A stretch of DNA of 64,000 nucleotides from the NCBI RefSeq assembly GCF_033547075.1, contig NZ_CP137891.1, positions 1,240,001 through 1,304,000 on the forward strand, read 5' to 3'. The notes beneath the pieces are model-generated. The model saw only the letters and a list, made by a program, of their open reading frames with translations, was not told the DNA's origin and ran no database searches. A program made the translations under genes and the position numbers. The DNA is from Flavobacterium ardleyense (GTDB taxonomy: Bacteria; Bacteroidota; Bacteroidia; Flavobacteriales; Flavobacteriaceae). Of this stretch, positions 53,980 to 62,589 are shown piece by piece. Every line of letters starts with the position of its first letter. Position 1 is the first letter of the stretch.

Positions 53980-55644
53980 ATGAAAGTAAATAAAATTATG
54001 GTTGTTAAGCTGATGCTGTCCCTAGCATTAGTATTTAGTTTTGCTAGCTGTAGCAAAAAATCAAGCTCCAAAAACTCGTCACGAGCAACTGGTTGGAAGA
54101 TCAACGATAAAAATGGCGGATTCCAATATGCTACTAATTTTAAGAAGCAAGAGGCGGGACCAGGATTAGTTATGGTTGAAGGTGGTACTTTTACTATGGG
54201 TAAGGTACAAGATGATGTGATGCATGACTGGAATAACTCTGCAAACCAACAACACGTGCAATCATTTTATTTGGATGAAACCGAAGTTACCAATATGATG
54301 TACATGGAGTACCTTGATTGGTTGAAAAGAGTATTTCCTCCAACAGAAGAAAATTACAAAAACATCTACGAAGGAGCTTCACCTGATACATTAGTATGGA
54401 GAAACAGACTTGGATACAATGAAACTATGACTAACAACTACCTTAGGCATCCTGCTTATGCGGAATATCCTGTGGTAGGTGTAAATTGGATTCAGGCAGT
54501 TGAATTTTGTAAATGGAGAACAGATCGTGTTAATGAAAACATCCTGGAGCAAAACAAATATTTGAAGAAAGATGCTAAACTAGGTGCAACCGCAGAAAGT
54601 ACTTTCAGTACTGAGACTTACATCAATGCACCATCTAAAACATTTGGTGGAGATGAAGAGTTAGTACTTAAAAAAGGTAGAAAAGGAAGTAAAGCAGATA
54701 GTACAAATGTTTATGCTAACCGCTCTTCTGGACTTATTAATCCTGAATATAGACTTCCAACTGAAGCAGAGTGGGAATATGCAGCTGCTGCAGATGTAGG
54801 CAACAGAGAGTATAATATGTACAAAGGGCAAAAGAAATACCCTTGGTCAGGAAAATATACTCGTAATAGTAAAAGAAAAGTAATGGGTGACCAACTTGCC
54901 AACTTCAAACAAGGTAAGGGAGATTATGGTGGAATCGCTGGATGGTCTGACGATGGTGCAGATATTACAGCTAAAGCTAAATCATATCCGCCAAACGATT
55001 TTGGACTGTATGATATGGCTGGTAACGTTGCCGAATGGGTTGCTGACGTTTACCGTCCTATAGTTGATGACGAATACAATGACTTCAACTACTATAGAGG
55101 TAACGTTTACATGAAAAACAAAATTGGTGAAGACGGTACTGTAGAAATTGTGACTGCGGATACTCAAGTTTATGATACTTTGGCAAACGGAAAAATCATC
55201 GCTAGAAACTATCCTGGGGAAATTGCTCAGATACCAGTTGATGAAAATGAGACATACCTAAGACAAAACTTTAGCAAATCTGATAATAAAGATTACAGAG
55301 ATGGTGACAAACAATCTACTCGTTACTTTGACTTTGGTGGAGCAGAAGATGCAGATCTAGACAAAGAAGGAAAAAGAATGTATGATTCTCCAAAACATAA
55401 TATCACGACGGATAGTCTAGGTAATATGGTAAGAAAGTATGATGTCTCAAGTAAGAGAACTACACTTATTGACAACAATGTACGTGTCTATAAAGGTGGA
55501 TCTTGGAGAGATAGAGCTTACTGGCTAGATCCTGCACAAAGAAGATATTTTCCACAAGATATGGCTACAGACTATATCGGATTTAGATGTGCAATGTCTA
55601 GAGTTGGACCAAAATCTGACAAAAAGAAAAGAGCACGTAATTAA
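53980..55644 (+). CDS. gldJ: Gliding-motility lipoprotein GldJ
   Basis: The product is about 554 aa from ATG 53980; the longer frame from TTG 53923 adds residues in front of the signal peptide. A lipoprotein signal (MLSLALVFSFASC, lipobox C24) leads to a formylglycine-generating-enzyme-like domain: GPGLVMVEGGTFTMGKVQDD, DETEVTNMMYMEYLDW, YPVVGVNWIQAVEFCKW, YRLPTEAEWEYAAAA, DFGLYDMAGNVAEWVADVYR and RVYKGGSWRDRAYWL. GldJ stabilises GldK and is needed for gliding and T9SS function in F. johnsoniae. Its neighbour murF and the divergent porU match the F. johnsoniae order as I remember it. Confidence 0.95.
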   Translation: MKVNKIMVVKLMLSLALVFSFASCSKKSSSKNSSRATGWKINDKNGGFQYATNFKKQEAGPGLVMVEGGTFTMGKVQDDVMHDWNNSANQQHVQSFYLDETEVTNMMYMEYLDWLKRVFPPTEENYKNIYEGASPDTLVWRNRLGYNETMTNNYLRHPAYAEYPVVGVNWIQAVEFCKWRTDRVNENILEQNKYLKKDAKLGATAESTFSTETYINAPSKTFGGDEELVLKKGRKGSKADSTNVYANRSSGLINPEYRLPTEAEWEYAAAADVGNREYNMYKGQKKYPWSGKYTRNSKRKVMGDQLANFKQGKGDYGGIAGWSDDGADITAKAKSYPPNDFGLYDMAGNVAEWVADVYRPIVDDEYNDFNYYRGNVYMKNKIGEDGTVEIVTADTQVYDTLANGKIIARNYPGEIAQIPVDENETYLRQNFSKSDNKDYRDGDKQSTRYFDFGGAEDADLDKEGKRMYDSPKHNITTDSLGNMVRKYDVSSKRTTLIDNNVRVYKGGSWRDRAYWLDPAQRRYFPQDMATDYIGFRCAMSRVGPKSDKKKRARN

Positions 55645-55662
55645 TTTATAATTCTTTAGTAA

Positions 55663-55693
55663 TAAAAAAAAGCCCTCTAGTAGGGCTTTTTTT
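55663..55693 (+). terminator. Terminator between gldJ and murF
   Basis: AAAAAAAGCCCT-ctag-AGGGCTTTTTTT-type hairpin (6-bp GC-bearing stem extended by A/T pairs). murF starts 18 bases after it, so it may rely on read-through or a promoter inside this short gap. Confidence 0.8.
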
Positions 55694-55711
55694 CTTTTAA
55701 TACATTTTCAA

Positions 55712-56992
55712 ATGACAATAAGTGAAATTCATTCAATATTTCTTAGTTGTGACGGTGTTGCAACAGACACAAGGAAAATAACTTCAAATTGCTTTTATGT
55801 AGCACTTAAAGGAGAAAATTTTGACGCAAATTCTTTCGCAAAAGAGGCATTGCAAAATGGAGCTGCTTACGCTCTAATTGATAATGAAGATTATTATCTA
55901 GACGATCGAACGATACTTACCGAAGATTCGCTTGCTACTTTGCAAGAGCTTGCAAAATATCATAGAAAATTTTTAAATCTGCCAATTATTGCTATTACAG
56001 GTAGTAATGGAAAAACGACCACAAAAGAAACTGTTGCCGCTGTGCTGTCAAAAAAATATAAAATTAAAGCAACTGTTGGAAATCTAAATAATCATATTGG
56101 AGTTCCACTAACATTGCTTTCTTTTAATGAAGGGACAGAGCTCGGAATTGTAGAAATGGGTGCAAATCACCAAAAGGAAATCGAATTCCTATGCTCTCTA
56201 GCAACTCCAGATTTTGGCTACATTACGAATTTTGGTCTAGCTCATTTAGAAGGATTTGGCGGTTATGAAGGAGTAATTAAAGGGAAGAGTGAAATGTATA
56301 CTTATCTTTCAACATCGAATAAAATGGCTTTTGTAAATTTTGACGATCCCATCCAAAAAGATAAAACATCCCAAATCCAAAGATATAGTTTTTCTGAAAA
56401 TGACCACAAAGCAGATTTATTATTTTCCGACGTTCAAGCAAAACCATTCGTACAACTAATCGCCAATGGACTCGTAATCCAATCGCAGTTATTAGGTCTT
56501 TATAATGCAGAAAATATAAAAGCTGCAATTGCAATTGGAAGTTATTTTGAGGTAAATAGTCGCGACATTAAAGATGCTGTTGAGCACTACGTTCCTACAA
56601 ATAATCGCTCCCAGATGATTGCTATAAAAGAACATTCTGTAATTCTTGACGCGTACAATGCCAATCCTAGCAGTATGGCGACCGCTCTACAGAATTTTAA
56701 GCAACTGGAGGGTGATTCTAAAATAGCAATTTTAGGAGATATGTTTGAACTCGGGAACGAAGGAGAAAAAGAACATAAAAATATTATAGAGTCATTGCTC
56801 TCATCTGACATCGAGGTTTATTTTGTAGGAAAACATTTTTTTAAGGAAAGAGTTAAAAATGACACATTCAGATTCTATGAAACATTCGATGAATTTTCTA
56901 CTGCATTAAGACATCTTTCTATTCAAAAATCCACCATATTAATTAAAGGTTCGCGTGGTATGGCTTTAGAACGCACGCTTGAATTGCTGTAG
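55712..56992 (+). CDS. murF: UDP-N-acetylmuramoyl-tripeptide--D-Ala-D-Ala ligase MurF
   Basis: The product is 426 aa. It adds D-Ala-D-Ala to the peptidoglycan precursor, using ATP, in the cytoplasm. Landmarks: VATDTRKITSNCFYVALKGE in the N-terminal UDP-binding domain, the P-loop GSNGKTTTKE, ATVGNLNNHIGVPLTLL, IVEMGANHQKEIEFLC, GLYNAENIKAAIAIG, ILDAYNANPSSM and GDMFELGNEGEKEH in the C-terminal domain. The end KGSRGMALERTLELL is typical. It starts 68 bases after gldJ. Confidence 0.96.
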   Translation: MTISEIHSIFLSCDGVATDTRKITSNCFYVALKGENFDANSFAKEALQNGAAYALIDNEDYYLDDRTILTEDSLATLQELAKYHRKFLNLPIIAITGSNGKTTTKETVAAVLSKKYKIKATVGNLNNHIGVPLTLLSFNEGTELGIVEMGANHQKEIEFLCSLATPDFGYITNFGLAHLEGFGGYEGVIKGKSEMYTYLSTSNKMAFVNFDDPIQKDKTSQIQRYSFSENDHKADLLFSDVQAKPFVQLIANGLVIQSQLLGLYNAENIKAAIAIGSYFEVNSRDIKDAVEHYVPTNNRSQMIAIKEHSVILDAYNANPSSMATALQNFKQLEGDSKIAILGDMFELGNEGEKEHKNIIESLLSSDIEVYFVGKHFFKERVKNDTFRFYETFDEFSTALRHLSIQKSTILIKGSRGMALERTLELL

Positions 56993-57010
56993 TTGCTAAA
57001 TTACAATAGT

Positions 57011-57044
57011 AAAGCCACTTTTATACATGATGAAAGTGGCTTTT
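57011..57044 (+). terminator. Terminator after murF
   Basis: AAAGCCACTTT...AAAGTGGCTTTT stem with a 10-base loop and a short T run. Confidence 0.75.
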
Positions 57045-57193
57045 GTAAGTTATATAGAGCTTTCACTTATTAGGATTAGATAATTCAATATAATAGAAAT
57101 TATAATTTAATTATTTTAGTCTTTCCTGATATCTGATTATTCAAGTTATGTGGTGAAATTAAATATGTTGTAATTAAAGAGGATTTTTAAAAT

Positions 57194-58312
57194 CTATAAT
57201 TCACTAGGCGTTCCCAAGTAATTTTCTGAAATGGTTTTTAAACTATGATCTTCTTTTAATTTTAATAATTGAATATTTATGGGGAAGACAAGTGGAGAAT
57301 TTAATGGAAATGCAAAGCCATAACCTTGTTTTAAATATTCTGCAACCGATATAATCATTTCTTTATCTGGATTCTGTTCCAAGTAATACCTCATCTGTGG
57401 CCTATCAAAAACAACCGCGTCTACCTTTTTACTTTTAAGCAGTTCATACCCTTCTTTGAGGTTTGTAATGGTATTAATTCGGCCATTATTTTCCAAGACG
57501 AAATCTGCTGAAGGCGAATCTTTTAATACGGCGATCTTTTTATTGACAAACTGCTCAGCACTTGAAACCTGCACTGTTCCGAGACCTGAAAGCGTCAAAG
57601 TGCTTGCGATACCTGCAATCATTGAGGTGGCAAAAATAAACGATATAATCATCCAGGTGCCTGCAATAATTCTACCCGCTAATGTCACCGGTGCAATATC
57701 TCCATAACCAGTTGTAGACATTGTGACAATTGCGCACCACATTCCATTGGCTATTCCGCGTGGAGCATCGTGTGGGAACTGCTCTGGAGAAACTTTTCGT
57801 TCCGATAACCACAGAAGTGTTCCTACAATTGCAAGTATGAATAGGAAGACAAATAGCGCGTACAATAAACTCATTGTAAAAAAAGGAGCTATCCTATCAA
57901 TAATGCTGGGGTCATCCACTCTGGATAGTATAGATAAACTTGCTTGGTAATAAGGTTGGGTGAACTCCACTTTTTCTGCTCTGGTAGAGGTAATACTGGC
58001 AGGTCCAATAACAGCATCAATTTCTCCTATCGAAAGAGCTCTGATAGCTTCAGATACACTATTAAAGGGTTTGATTTCGTAATTAATTTTTTCGGCATTG
58101 GCCACATTTTCCCAAATTTCTACTGAAATTCCTTTCCATGTTTGTCCTTGACGAATTACAAATGGTTCCGTTCCCGCGTAGCCTACTTTTAATTTTGCGG
58201 AAGAGACACTATCTTTAGTAAGTTGTAAATTTGTACCTGAGTAGCTGTGATTGATAAAAACTAAAGCAAAAAACAGTGTGTAAAGAAAAAGTTGTTTATA
58301 ATTTAAAAACAT
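57194..58312 (-). CDS. Glutamate-receptor-like potassium channel (GluR0-type)
   Basis: The product is about 372 aa from ATG 58312 (MFLNYKQLFLYTLFFALVF, a signal peptide). The ligand-binding domain is in two halves: KLKVGYAGTEPFVIRQGQTW ... GEIDAVIGPASITSTRAEKV before, and KKIAVLKDSPSADFVLENN ... VDAVVFDRPQMRYYLEQ after, a pore region. The pore has two transmembrane helices (LLYALFVFLFILAIVGTLLW, and AGTWMIISFIFATSMIAGIA) around the selectivity filter MSTTGYGDIAPV (about residues 197-208). A TTGYGD filter is potassium-selective. This order is that of prokaryotic ionotropic glutamate receptors. The actual ligand is unknown, but an amino acid is likely. It is monocistronic and ends with the conserved 'KLKEDHSLKTISENYLG'-type tail. 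Confidence 0.88.
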   Translation of the reverse strand: MFLNYKQLFLYTLFFALVFINHSYSGTNLQLTKDSVSSAKLKVGYAGTEPFVIRQGQTWKGISVEIWENVANAEKINYEIKPFNSVSEAIRALSIGEIDAVIGPASITSTRAEKVEFTQPYYQASLSILSRVDDPSIIDRIAPFFTMSLLYALFVFLFILAIVGTLLWLSERKVSPEQFPHDAPRGIANGMWCAIVTMSTTGYGDIAPVTLAGRIIAGTWMIISFIFATSMIAGIASTLTLSGLGTVQVSSAEQFVNKKIAVLKDSPSADFVLENNGRINTITNLKEGYELLKSKKVDAVVFDRPQMRYYLEQNPDKEMIISVAEYLKQGYGFAFPLNSPLVFPINIQLLKLKEDHSLKTISENYLGTPSEL

Positions 58313-58722
58313 AGATTTAAAACTAAATTTAATGATTAGTAATAGAGCGAACGCGCACAGCGAGGAGAAAAATAAGTACAAACCTTCAAATTACAAATAA
58401 AGTTAAAAATATCCGTCCCTTTTTTAATGTTTTTAGGATACTTGGGGCAAATCTTTTCACTTTGTTAAACACTTCGCAATATAATCTAACAGAGAAATTT
58501 TAAGTTATGAGATATAGTAGGCTGCAAATTGTTAAGAAAATCATGTAATAATTAAACTCAGAACTTGGTTTGGCTCAGATTGCGAATTGTTTTATTACAT
58601 TTTAAATTCTGACAAAAGCTATGTTTTTGTCTAAATAAAATTAGTAAGATTACCATCTGTGATCTAGTAAAAGAAAAGCTACTATAGGTAATATCGGGAT
58701 CCATGTCCATTGGTTGTGGATC
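58313..58722. other. Gene-free stretch before the 138-bp array
   Basis: About 410 AT-rich bases. I see no ORF or RNA gene. It is upstream of the channel gene at 57194-58312 and should hold its promoter; I did not find a good -33/-7 pair on the minus strand. Confidence 0.4.
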
Positions 58723-59191
58723 GTTTTTTTATTTTCCACAAGCTTACAAAAGCTACGCTTTTGACACTCCTGGAAAATTTTGGAGGGATTAGCTTCGGTG
58801 ATCCTAGAAGATTTTAATGCTACAATAAAAAGCCAAAACTACTCCCTTCGGTCATAGTTCGCTTTTTTATTTCTCACAAGCTTACAAAAGCTACGCTTTA
58901 GACACTTCTGGAAAATTTTGAAGGGATTACCTTCGGTGATCTCAGAAGTTCTTAATGCTACAATGAAAAGCCAAAACTACTCCCTTCGGTCATAGTTTGC
59001 TTTTTTATTTTCCACAAGCTTACAAAAGCTACGCTTTTGACAATTGTGGAAAATTTGGGAGGGATTACCTGCGGTGATCCTAGAAGGTCTTAATGCTACA
59101 ATGAAAAGCCAAAACTACTCCCTTCGGTCATAGTTCGCTTTTTTATTTTCCACAAGCTTACAAAAGCTACGCTTTTGACACTTCTGGAAAA
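58723..59191. repeat. Tandem array with exact 138-bp period, terminator-like hairpins
   Basis: The marker CACAAGCTTACAAAAGCTACG begins at 58737, 58875, 59013 and 59151, always 138 bases apart, giving about 3.4 units. Each unit holds a CAAAAGC-TAC-GCTTTTG hairpin, a GGATTACC-TTC-GGTGATCC hairpin, and AAAAGC...AACTA...CTTCGG...TAGTT..GCTTTTTT, an imperfect hairpin that ends in a T run like a terminator. Copies are highly alike (a few changes each), so the expansion is recent. The last copy is cut off by the terminator of the tRNA-Val gene. Confidence 0.88.
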
Positions 59192-59192
59192 T

Positions 59193-59226
59193 AAAAAAGC
59201 AGAAACTTTCGTTTCTGCTTTTTTTT
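59193..59226 (-). terminator. Terminator of tRNA-Val
   Basis: On the minus strand AAGCAGAAAC-gaaa-GTTTCTGCTT is a perfect stem closed by a GAAA-type tetraloop and followed by a T run. It comes directly after the tRNA 3' end. Confidence 0.88.
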
Positions 59227-59227
59227 G

Positions 59228-59302
59228 TGGGCGATGAGGGATTCGAACCCCCGACCCTCTGGGTGTAAACCAGATGCTCTGAACCAACTGAGCTAATCGC
59301 CC
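59228..59302 (-). tRNA. tRNA-Val (TAC)
   Basis: On the minus strand the gene starts GGGCGATTAGCTCAGTTGG and ends ATCGCCC plus discriminator A. The anticodon stem TCTGG/CCAGA holds the loop TTTACAC with anticodon TAC; the T-arm has GGGGGTTCGAATCCCTC. CCA is not encoded. ORFs crossing it in other frames are artefacts. Confidence 0.96.
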
Positions 59303-59352
59303 TGATTGCGAGTGCAAATATAAGCCTCTTTTTGTATTGCACAATAGTTTTT

Positions 59353-60582
59353 CTAAAAAATATTTAAAATTTCTGCAACCACAAATGTGCTACCACCAGC
59401 ATAGATTAAATCTGTCGGCAATGCTTGTGATGCTGCGGCTTTGTAAGCATCTGAAACTGAACTAAAAGAATTTCCAACAAGAGAGAATTCAGCAGCTTTT
59501 TGAGCTAAAATCAAAACATCAAGACCGCGAGAAATATTTGGAGAACAAAAATAATATTTAGCATTTGTAGGAAATAAGCTTAGTATTTCTTCTAAATCTT
59601 TATCGTTGACGAGTCCCAAAACGATATGAAGATTGTCAAAGGTTGATTCTTGTAATTGCTGTAACACAATTGTCAATCCGTGCTTGTTGTGAGCGGTATC
59701 GCAAATTACTGTTGGATTCTGTTGTAGCACTTGCCATCTTCCCAAAAGTCCAGTGTTTCGTACCACAGATAACATTCCAAGTTTGCAGGCTTCATCACTA
59801 ATTTTAAGTTGTCCACCATGATTAATTACGGCGACTGTCTGCTTGACGGTTTTCATATTCGCTTTCTGATAAGCACCTTTTAAATCGGATTCCAATGCGG
59901 CGTTTTGTAAATCGGAAGCAAAGTATATAGGAGCATTTCTCTTCTTTGCAATTTCTTCAAAAACGGTTTTTGTCTCAGAAGTATATTCGCCAATTACCAC
60001 AGGAATATCTTGTTTAATAATTCCTGCTTTCTCTCCAGCAATCTTTCCGAGAGTGTCTCCAAGAAACTGAACGTGATCTAATCCTATATTGGTTATAACC
60101 GAGACAATAGGAGTGATGATATTAGTAGAATCCAATCTGCCACCCATTCCTGTTTCCATAACTACAATGTCAACTTTCTCTGCTTTAAAATACTGCAAAG
60201 CCAAGCCTGTAGTCATTTCAAAGAAACTTAGATTATTGTGTTCGAAGAATTCTTTATTTGTAGCTATAAATTCAATTACGTACTCTTCGCTGATTTCTTT
60301 GCCATCGATTTTTATGCGTTCTCGGAAGTCTTTGAGGTGTGGCGAAGTAAAGAGTCCAACTTTATAATCTGCCTCCATTAAAATAGAAGTGAGGGTATGA
60401 GCTGTAGATCCTTTGCCATTTGTACCAGCAATATGGATGAATTTGAGATTTTTTTCTGGATTTCGCAAATGCTCCGCCAACAATAGTGTGTTGGTCAAAT
60501 CTTTTCGGTAGGCAGTTTTGCCTTGCTGCTGATACATAGGAAGTTTTTCAAACATCCATTCGGCCGTTTCCTTGTAAGTCAT
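59353..60582 (-). CDS. folC: Folylpolyglutamate synthase / dihydrofolate synthase
   Basis: The product is 409 aa. It adds glutamate to folates (and to dihydropteroate) with ATP in the cytoplasm. Motifs: the P-loop HIAGTNGKGSTAHTLTSIL, GLFTSPHLKDFRERI, VVMETGMGGRLDSTNI, TNIGLDHVQFLGDTLGKIAG, EKAGIIKQDIPVVIGE, and VICDTAHNKHG in the C-terminal half. The length is typical. The TonB-like gene lies 16 bases upstream on the same strand, so they are co-transcribed. Confidence 0.95.
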   Translation of the reverse strand: MTYKETAEWMFEKLPMYQQQGKTAYRKDLTNTLLLAEHLRNPEKNLKFIHIAGTNGKGSTAHTLTSILMEADYKVGLFTSPHLKDFRERIKIDGKEISEEYVIEFIATNKEFFEHNNLSFFEMTTGLALQYFKAEKVDIVVMETGMGGRLDSTNIITPIVSVITNIGLDHVQFLGDTLGKIAGEKAGIIKQDIPVVIGEYTSETKTVFEEIAKKRNAPIYFASDLQNAALESDLKGAYQKANMKTVKQTVAVINHGGQLKISDEACKLGMLSVVRNTGLLGRWQVLQQNPTVICDTAHNKHGLTIVLQQLQESTFDNLHIVLGLVNDKDLEEILSLFPTNAKYYFCSPNISRGLDVLILAQKAAEFSLVGNSFSSVSDAYKAAASQALPTDLIYAGGSTFVVAEILNIF

Positions 60583-60598
60583 TCGATGTATATGAAGT

Positions 60599-61477
60599 TT
60601 AATCTGTCAGTTTAAAGTTGTAAACAATTTTCCCAACTTGAGTCGCGGGCGCATTTGCGTCAGCTTGCCATCTTGTGTTCATAGCGGCAATTTTTGCCTG
60701 ATCAAGTAAACACCTAGCAGCATTTGTAGTTCCACGAGCTCCAGCATTTGCGCTGACAACTTTTCCTGTTTTATCCACGGATATCTCTACAACCACTTTT
60801 CCTTGCTCATTACAAATGTAATTTGGTTGTGGCTTTGTTAAGGCTTTTCTGTTTCCTAAAAGATAATCGCCATTTCCATTTCCACGTCCGGCTCCAGAGC
60901 CTGATCCGTAACCGCTTCCAGTTCCGATTCCTTGTCCTGAACCGTTTCCGCCACCGCTACCTGTACCAGAACCGCCGCCGCCTTCGTAACCAGTTGCGCC
61001 TGTTGTACCAGATGCTTTTCCTTTATTTCCTGCTCTATTGTCATTTCCATCGCCCCCTTTGTCCGAACCATTTAATAAATCATTTAATGCATCAGTTGCT
61101 GATTTTGATGGTTTTGGTTTTGCCGGAACTGGAGTTGCAACCGCAGCTTTTGGGGCTTTTTCAACTTTCTTAACTGCCGCAATTGCTGGAGCTTCGATAT
61201 TATCAGTAGTTAAAATTTCGTTTTCCGAACTTACCGGAGTTTGAGTAGGTTTTGGTGCAGCGCTCACTTTTTCGACATTGGTAAAATTATCGCCTTGCCC
61301 AAAATCACTATCGCCAAAATTTACCGCAATATCACCGCCACCACCGCCTCCTTCAAGATCGCTGATAGAAATTTCATTGGTAAACTTTAGGAGAAACAAC
61401 AAAAGGATGATTACCACAAAGCTGATGGTGGTGTATAAAAACGATTTCTGTTCCTGTTCGGTTTGTAGTATTTTCAT
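60599..61477 (-). CDS. TonB-family energy transducer with glycine-rich linker
   Basis: The product is 292 aa. One membrane helix near the N-terminus (TTISFVVIILLLFLLKF, about 17-33) places the rest in the periplasm. A linker of about 150 residues follows: acidic/glycine at first (SDLEGGGGGGDIAVNFGDSD), then Pro/Lys/Ala (about 70-130), then a Gly/Ser/Asn run (GYEGGGGSGTGSGGGNGSGQ and onward, about 155-200). The TonB C-terminal domain is at 215-292 (CNEQGKVVVEISVDKTGKVV, ending KIVYNFKLTD). It should pass energy from ExbBD to TonB-dependent outer-membrane receptors, or act as a related scaffold. No exbB/exbD genes are visible here. Confidence 0.85.
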   Translation of the reverse strand: MKILQTEQEQKSFLYTTISFVVIILLLFLLKFTNEISISDLEGGGGGGDIAVNFGDSDFGQGDNFTNVEKVSAAPKPTQTPVSSENEILTTDNIEAPAIAAVKKVEKAPKAAVATPVPAKPKPSKSATDALNDLLNGSDKGGDGNDNRAGNKGKASGTTGATGYEGGGGSGTGSGGGNGSGQGIGTGSGYGSGSGAGRGNGNGDYLLGNRKALTKPQPNYICNEQGKVVVEISVDKTGKVVSANAGARGTTNAARCLLDQAKIAAMNTRWQADANAPATQVGKIVYNFKLTD

Positions 61478-61721
61478 ACAGATAATATTGAAAAATTTCT
61501 GATTTATAGTTCTAATAACAGATAACGTAGATTCTGCTATATAATTGCTGATTTAATATAAGCAAATAAAGTGAATATTTGCCGATTATCCGAGATCTGA
61601 GATGTTTTAATCAATTGTTAGACCATTTTCGCTTCAAAATTTCGGAAATTTCTGCGAGTATAGATTCTGCATTGCTTTTAAATCGAGAGAGTGCTAATCC
61701 ATTTGAGAAGCGACAAATTTT

Positions 61722-62531
61722 TTAAAAAACCAACAAACTTGCAGTTGCCGCCGAAATGCTGCTTTTGTCTTCTATTTTATCATAGATTTTTTTGGCTTTC
61801 TGCATCATTTTTGGGTCTCTTCGAATTTCAGAAACTTTAAGCAAACAGAGCGCATAATGAATTTTAAATTGCTCATCTCTTTTATGCGTATCATAAGACC
61901 TCTCAAGATGCACTAATCCTTCTTCGTATTGTTTGTCTTGTGCGAGTAAAATCCCTCTTAAATACACTACTTCAGATCGTACCTCAAGATTTTTCTTTTT
62001 ATATTTCTCCACTGATATATCAAGGTTTTCTAGACCTATTTTTGGTTCACCAAACATAGCCGAAGTAAGTGCAAGACCGTAGTAACCTTCTGGATCTTCA
62101 GGAAAATATTGTTTGATCTCGTTGTACTTTTTTCGCGCAAGCGTAATACTTTTCTCTGTACCAAACTTTATGAATTCAGAAGCTAAATTTATTTTGAACT
62201 CCACCGATCGGTTATTGGCCAAACTATCAGCCATTAGATAAAACGAAATTGCTTTCTGATCGCCTAGCAGACTCATTGTATAGCCAGTAAAAAATAGCGC
62301 GTCGCAAAAAGTAGTGTCTTTTTGATATGCTTCAAAAAAAACTTCGGCAGTAAGTTTTAGATACTTTTTGTCTAAAGTTTTATTTAGATACAAAATTTCG
62401 ATTCCACCATCAAATGATTTCATCGCCTCAGGATTTTCAGATTTGCAATACAATCTTTTTCCTTCCATATAATTTTGCGAAAAAGTGAGGTTTGCAGCGA
62501 GGAAAAATAATAACGTTAGTATTTTGCTCAT
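61722..62531 (-). CDS. Secreted tetratricopeptide-like protein
   Basis: The product is 269 aa with a signal peptide (ILTLLFFLAANLTFS). The rest is alpha-helical and shows TPR-like units: DALFFTGYTMSLLGDQKAIS, PEGYYGLALTSAMFGEPKIG, YLRGILLAQDKQYEEGLVHL and HYALCLLKVSEIRRDPKMMQ. Two early cysteines (YCKSE, TFCDA) could form a disulfide. TPR proteins are protein-protein scaffolds; the partner is unknown. It lies 58 bases downstream of anmK on the same strand. Confidence 0.75.
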   Translation of the reverse strand: MSKILTLLFFLAANLTFSQNYMEGKRLYCKSENPEAMKSFDGGIEILYLNKTLDKKYLKLTAEVFFEAYQKDTTFCDALFFTGYTMSLLGDQKAISFYLMADSLANNRSVEFKINLASEFIKFGTEKSITLARKKYNEIKQYFPEDPEGYYGLALTSAMFGEPKIGLENLDISVEKYKKKNLEVRSEVVYLRGILLAQDKQYEEGLVHLERSYDTHKRDEQFKIHYALCLLKVSEIRRDPKMMQKAKKIYDKIEDKSSISAATASLLVF

Positions 62532-62589
62532 CGTTCAGATAGATTTATTCGAAAATATAAGTAGCTTAATTTTTAATGGTAACTTCAAT

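Noticed and set aside
58723..59191. 138-bp array considered as a CRISPR or as coding repeats
   Set aside because: The period is uniform with no spacers, and stop codons occur in every frame.
59096..59344. Two overlapping minus-strand frames across tRNA-Val
   Set aside because: They read through a complete tRNA and its terminator; no protein features.
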